Assembly: GCA_017480265.1 (NCBI GenBank)
Contig: JAFVAZ010000027.1
Location: 1-6,420, forward strand
Length of the DNA stretch: 6,420 nucleotides
DNA from: Clostridia bacterium
Lineage (GTDB): Bacteria > Bacillota > Clostridia > Oscillospirales > Acutalibacteraceae
Direction of reading: 5' to 3'
Shown here: piece after piece, positions 4,609 to 6,420 of the stretch
Position numbering within the stretch: position 1 is the first letter of the stretch
How the letters are laid out: the number at the start of each line of letters is the position of its first letter
The notes under the pieces: model-generated
Database searches by the model: none
The model's input: the letters and a program-made list of their open reading frames with translations, nothing else
Told to the model about the DNA's origin: nothing
Position numbers and translations under genes: made by a program

Positions 4609-5886
4609 TTAATTAGGGATACCGCCCTCTCTATTTTCGTCTTTCAGCGCCTTTAATACATTAGTAACTTCATTTTGGCATTTGGGGTCAATAAGGCTGC
4701 TATAGGAAAATAATACGAATCCATCGGCTCCGCCGGTAGCCCTTGCAAGCTCTACTTCTCTTTGCAATATATTTTCAGAATGCTCCCAGGTTCCGTTATC
4801 CATCTTAGAGCCAATCTTATATAATCCAAGGCCATAATAGAGCCTTACGTTTTTGCGATCCACTATACCTACCCAATCTTTCAGAGCTTTATCAAAAGGC
4901 AGGATAGGGTTTTCAAAATTCACATATGCTTGGGGGCATATGTAGTCGATGTATCCGCTCATTTGGCACCAAGAGCGAACATCTGCACCTATCATATCAT
5001 TGTTGTTTAAATTGCACTGAGGAGATATCCCAAACTCTACGGATGGCTTGATATTTTTAATAGCGCTATAAACGCCGGAAATTAATGAGTTTATATTAGC
5101 TGTTCTCCACTTTTCTTGCGGCAATGCCTCTCCATCCGGCATTTTTTTCAGGTATTCTTCGTAGCATTTTTTGTCAAAATCCGGCTCATTTTTAGGATAA
5201 AAGTAATCATCAAAATGGATCCCATCTACATCGTAATTCTTTACGATTTCTTCTACTCCTTTTATAATCAACGCTCTGACTTGGCTGTAGCCTGGGTTGT
5301 ATAATTTTTCGTGATCCAGCGCTACAACAAAATCCCTCTGTTCTTCTTGTTCACTGTTTTTCCAAACGGTAAATAGATTAGAATCGGCTAAATGCTCTGG
5401 GCAATTATTTTTTTGTATTCGGAATGGATTTACCCAGGCGTGTATTTTTAAATTCTCTTTATGTGATGCATCTACCATATACTTCAAAGGGTCAAAATTT
5501 AGTTCTTTCCCTTGCTCTCCCGCCACGATATGCGAACTAGGGAAATATTCGGATTTATAGAGTGCATCGCCAAACGGTCTTGTGTGAACTATTAAAGTAT
5601 TCATCCCTAAATCTTTGCAGTTATTTACTATTGTATCGAACTTTTCTTTGAACTCTTTTTCCGTGTAATTTGAGCCTTTCATATCAAGGTCCATAAAAGG
5701 GACCCATACTGCCTTTAATTCTTCATTTAAGATATTATTTGAACTAGCCTCTTTTATTAAGGCATCCGTAGAGTTTTTCTTAAAAATATTATCAAAAAAA
5801 TTCACTAATAATAAGGTTAAGATCAATACGAAAATGCAAATTAAGTTTACAACATAGTACGTTCTTTTAATATTCTTTTTTTTCAT
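4609..5886 (-). CDS. Membrane-anchored glycosyl hydrolase-like protein, GHL10/DUF187 (YngK/DigH type)
   Basis: Encodes 425 residues matching the GHL10 family (PF02638), a TIM-barrel glycosidase-like group that includes Bacillus YngK and E. coli DigH (YddW), which cleaves peptidoglycan glycan strands lacking stem peptides. A positively charged start and a hydrophobic helix at about 11-31 form a signal anchor or signal peptide; no lipobox cysteine follows, so it is probably membrane-tethered with the enzyme outside. Family motifs in order: KAVWVPFMDLDM (58-69), NTLIVHTRPFGDALY (96-110), IHAWVNPFR (148-156), the acidic DGIHFDDYFYP (221-231), FGISPQ (285-290), YICPQAYVNFE (315-325) and GFVLFSYSSL (389-398). 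The domain is complete and no extra wall-binding module is present. The ATG has GAGGA at 5896-5900, 9 bases upstream. It converges on ackA with only 7 bases between stops. The substrate, probably cell-wall or another glycan, is inferred from the family. Confidence 0.88.
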   Translation of the reverse strand: MKKKNIKRTYYVVNLICIFVLILTLLLVNFFDNIFKKNSTDALIKEASSNNILNEELKAVWVPFMDLDMKGSNYTEKEFKEKFDTIVNNCKDLGMNTLIVHTRPFGDALYKSEYFPSSHIVAGEQGKELNFDPLKYMVDASHKENLKIHAWVNPFRIQKNNCPEHLADSNLFTVWKNSEQEEQRDFVVALDHEKLYNPGYSQVRALIIKGVEEIVKNYDVDGIHFDDYFYPKNEPDFDKKCYEEYLKKMPDGEALPQEKWRTANINSLISGVYSAIKNIKPSVEFGISPQCNLNNNDMIGADVRSWCQMSGYIDYICPQAYVNFENPILPFDKALKDWVGIVDRKNVRLYYGLGLYKIGSKMDNGTWEHSENILQREVELARATGGADGFVLFSYSSLIDPKCQNEVTNVLKALKDENREGGIPN

Positions 5887-6069
5887 TTTTAGCCATCCTC
5901 GTGTTATTAAAAATTGTTATAATATATACTTTCTTAATTTCTAAAAAATAACTAAAAATAAAAAATCAGTGCTATAGAGCATCAAAATAGCCGCTATAAA
6001 ACAAAACAAGGCACCCTTCATGTAATCGGTGCCTTATTTTTGTATTGTTCACTTTAAAGCGGTACTAAC
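5887..6069. promoter_or_regulatory. Spacer with clpC terminator and presumed promoter of the GHL10 gene
   Basis: The region is strongly A/T-rich. The best minus-strand promoter candidates upstream of the GHL10 gene are a TATATA box at 5923-5928 with TTATTT (5946-5951) 17 bases upstream, or TATAAC at 5916-5921 with a poor -35. Both -35 boxes are weak, so the exact promoter is uncertain, but since a terminator separates the gene from clpC a promoter must lie here. No small gene was seen. Confidence 0.35.
6008..6035 (-). terminator. Intrinsic terminator of clpC
   Basis: A perfect 8-bp stem AAGGCACC / GGTGCCTT closes a 12-base loop, 34 bases behind the clpC stop. On the minus strand the stem is followed by GTTTTGTTTT. 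On the plus strand it is followed by ATTTTTGT, so it could also stop transcripts coming from the other side. Confidence 0.85.
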
Positions 6070-6420
6070 TTATGACTCTGTAAACTTAAATTTCTCGGAT
6101 CTTTTATCGTAATCACAAACTACTGAGTTATTTGGACTTATCTTCCCCTCCAATATTTCCTCAGATAACTTATCTTCTATTTTAGATTGAATGGCACGCC
6201 GTAGAGGTCTAGCACCGTAGACTTCATCGAATCCTGCTTTGGCTATGGCTTTGATGGCTTTTTTCGTAAAGTTAACATCTACATTTATTTTCTGTAGTCT
6301 TTCTTTTATTGTATCTAGCATTTTTTCTGCAATTAACTCAATATCTTTGTCTGTTAGTTTATCAAATACTATAATGTCGTCAATTCTATTTAAAAATTCC
6401 GGTTTAAATGTTTTCTTTAA
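6070..6420 (-). CDS. clpC: ATP-dependent Clp protease ATP-binding subunit, ClpC type (C-terminal part)
   Basis: The window holds the last 116 codons; the frame runs open past 6420, so the start lies outside. Complete ClpC proteins have about 810 residues. It is an AAA+ unfoldase that forms hexamers and feeds substrates into the ClpP protease for protein quality control. The visible part covers the end of the second AAA+ module: FKPEFLNRIDDIIVFDKL, the helical small domain, and the sensor-2 motif YGARPLRRAIQ with the conserved arginine, followed by IEDKLSEEILEGKI. The latter resembles ClpC (VEDRLSEELL) more than ClpB. The middle domain and the ClpP-binding loop are not in the window, so ClpE or another Hsp100 form is not fully excluded. 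The stop is TAA, followed by an intrinsic terminator. Confidence 0.88.
   Translation of the reverse strand, partial: LKKTFKPEFLNRIDDIIVFDKLTDKDIELIAEKMLDTIKERLQKINVDVNFTKKAIKAIAKAGFDEVYGARPLRRAIQSKIEDKLSEEILEGKISPNNSVVCDYDKRSEKFKFTES

Noticed and set aside
1..6420. CRISPR arrays, insertion sequences, tRNA or rRNA genes, phage genes
   Set aside because: No regular repeat-spacer array, transposase, integrase, cloverleaf or rRNA-like sequence was seen on either strand.

Overview
The window looks like chromosomal DNA of a low-GC Gram-positive bacterium of the class Clostridia. The evidence is the start of an S10 ribosomal protein operon with Firmicutes-type L3, L4, L23 and S10 sequences, consensus sigma-A promoters, strong AGGAGG ribosome binding sites, a ClpC-type chaperone tail and an acetate kinase. 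Genus cannot be decided from this sequence. Translation uses the standard bacterial code: TAA, TGA and TAG all end genes here.

Layout. Positions 1-2034 (minus strand) hold rplW, rplD, rplC and rpsJ, transcribed in the order rpsJ-rplC-rplD-rplW. They are preceded by a long untranslated leader (about 2035-2299) with several RNA hairpins and by an extended -10 promoter at 2306-2334. Positions 2463-3125 (minus) encode a small membrane-anchored phosphoglycosyl transferase that starts a lipid-linked glycan. It has a perfect consensus promoter, and an inverted repeat and a direct repeat sit around that promoter. Behind it lies an 8-codon reading frame with a good ribosome binding site, which may be the remnant of a following gene. 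Positions 3393-4601 (plus) are a full-length acetate kinase reading frame broken only by one in-frame TAG at 3909-3911. Convergent to it, 4609-5886 (minus) encodes a membrane-anchored glycosyl hydrolase-like protein of the GHL10/DUF187 (YngK/DigH) type. The window ends in the C-terminal 116 codons of a ClpC-like AAA+ unfoldase (6070-6420, minus), followed by a clear intrinsic terminator at 6008-6035.

How the parts relate. The ribosomal genes form one co-transcribed and partly translationally coupled unit. The phosphoglycosyl transferase and the GHL10 protein both point to the cell envelope but are separately transcribed. Acetate kinase would make ATP and acetate from acetyl phosphate, yet no pta gene is next to it.

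The most notable observation is the acetate kinase amber codon. The promoter, both halves of the frame and all the recognised catalytic residues are kept, so it is either a very recent nonsense mutation, a sequencing error, or a readthrough codon. No clearly new multi-gene system is visible.
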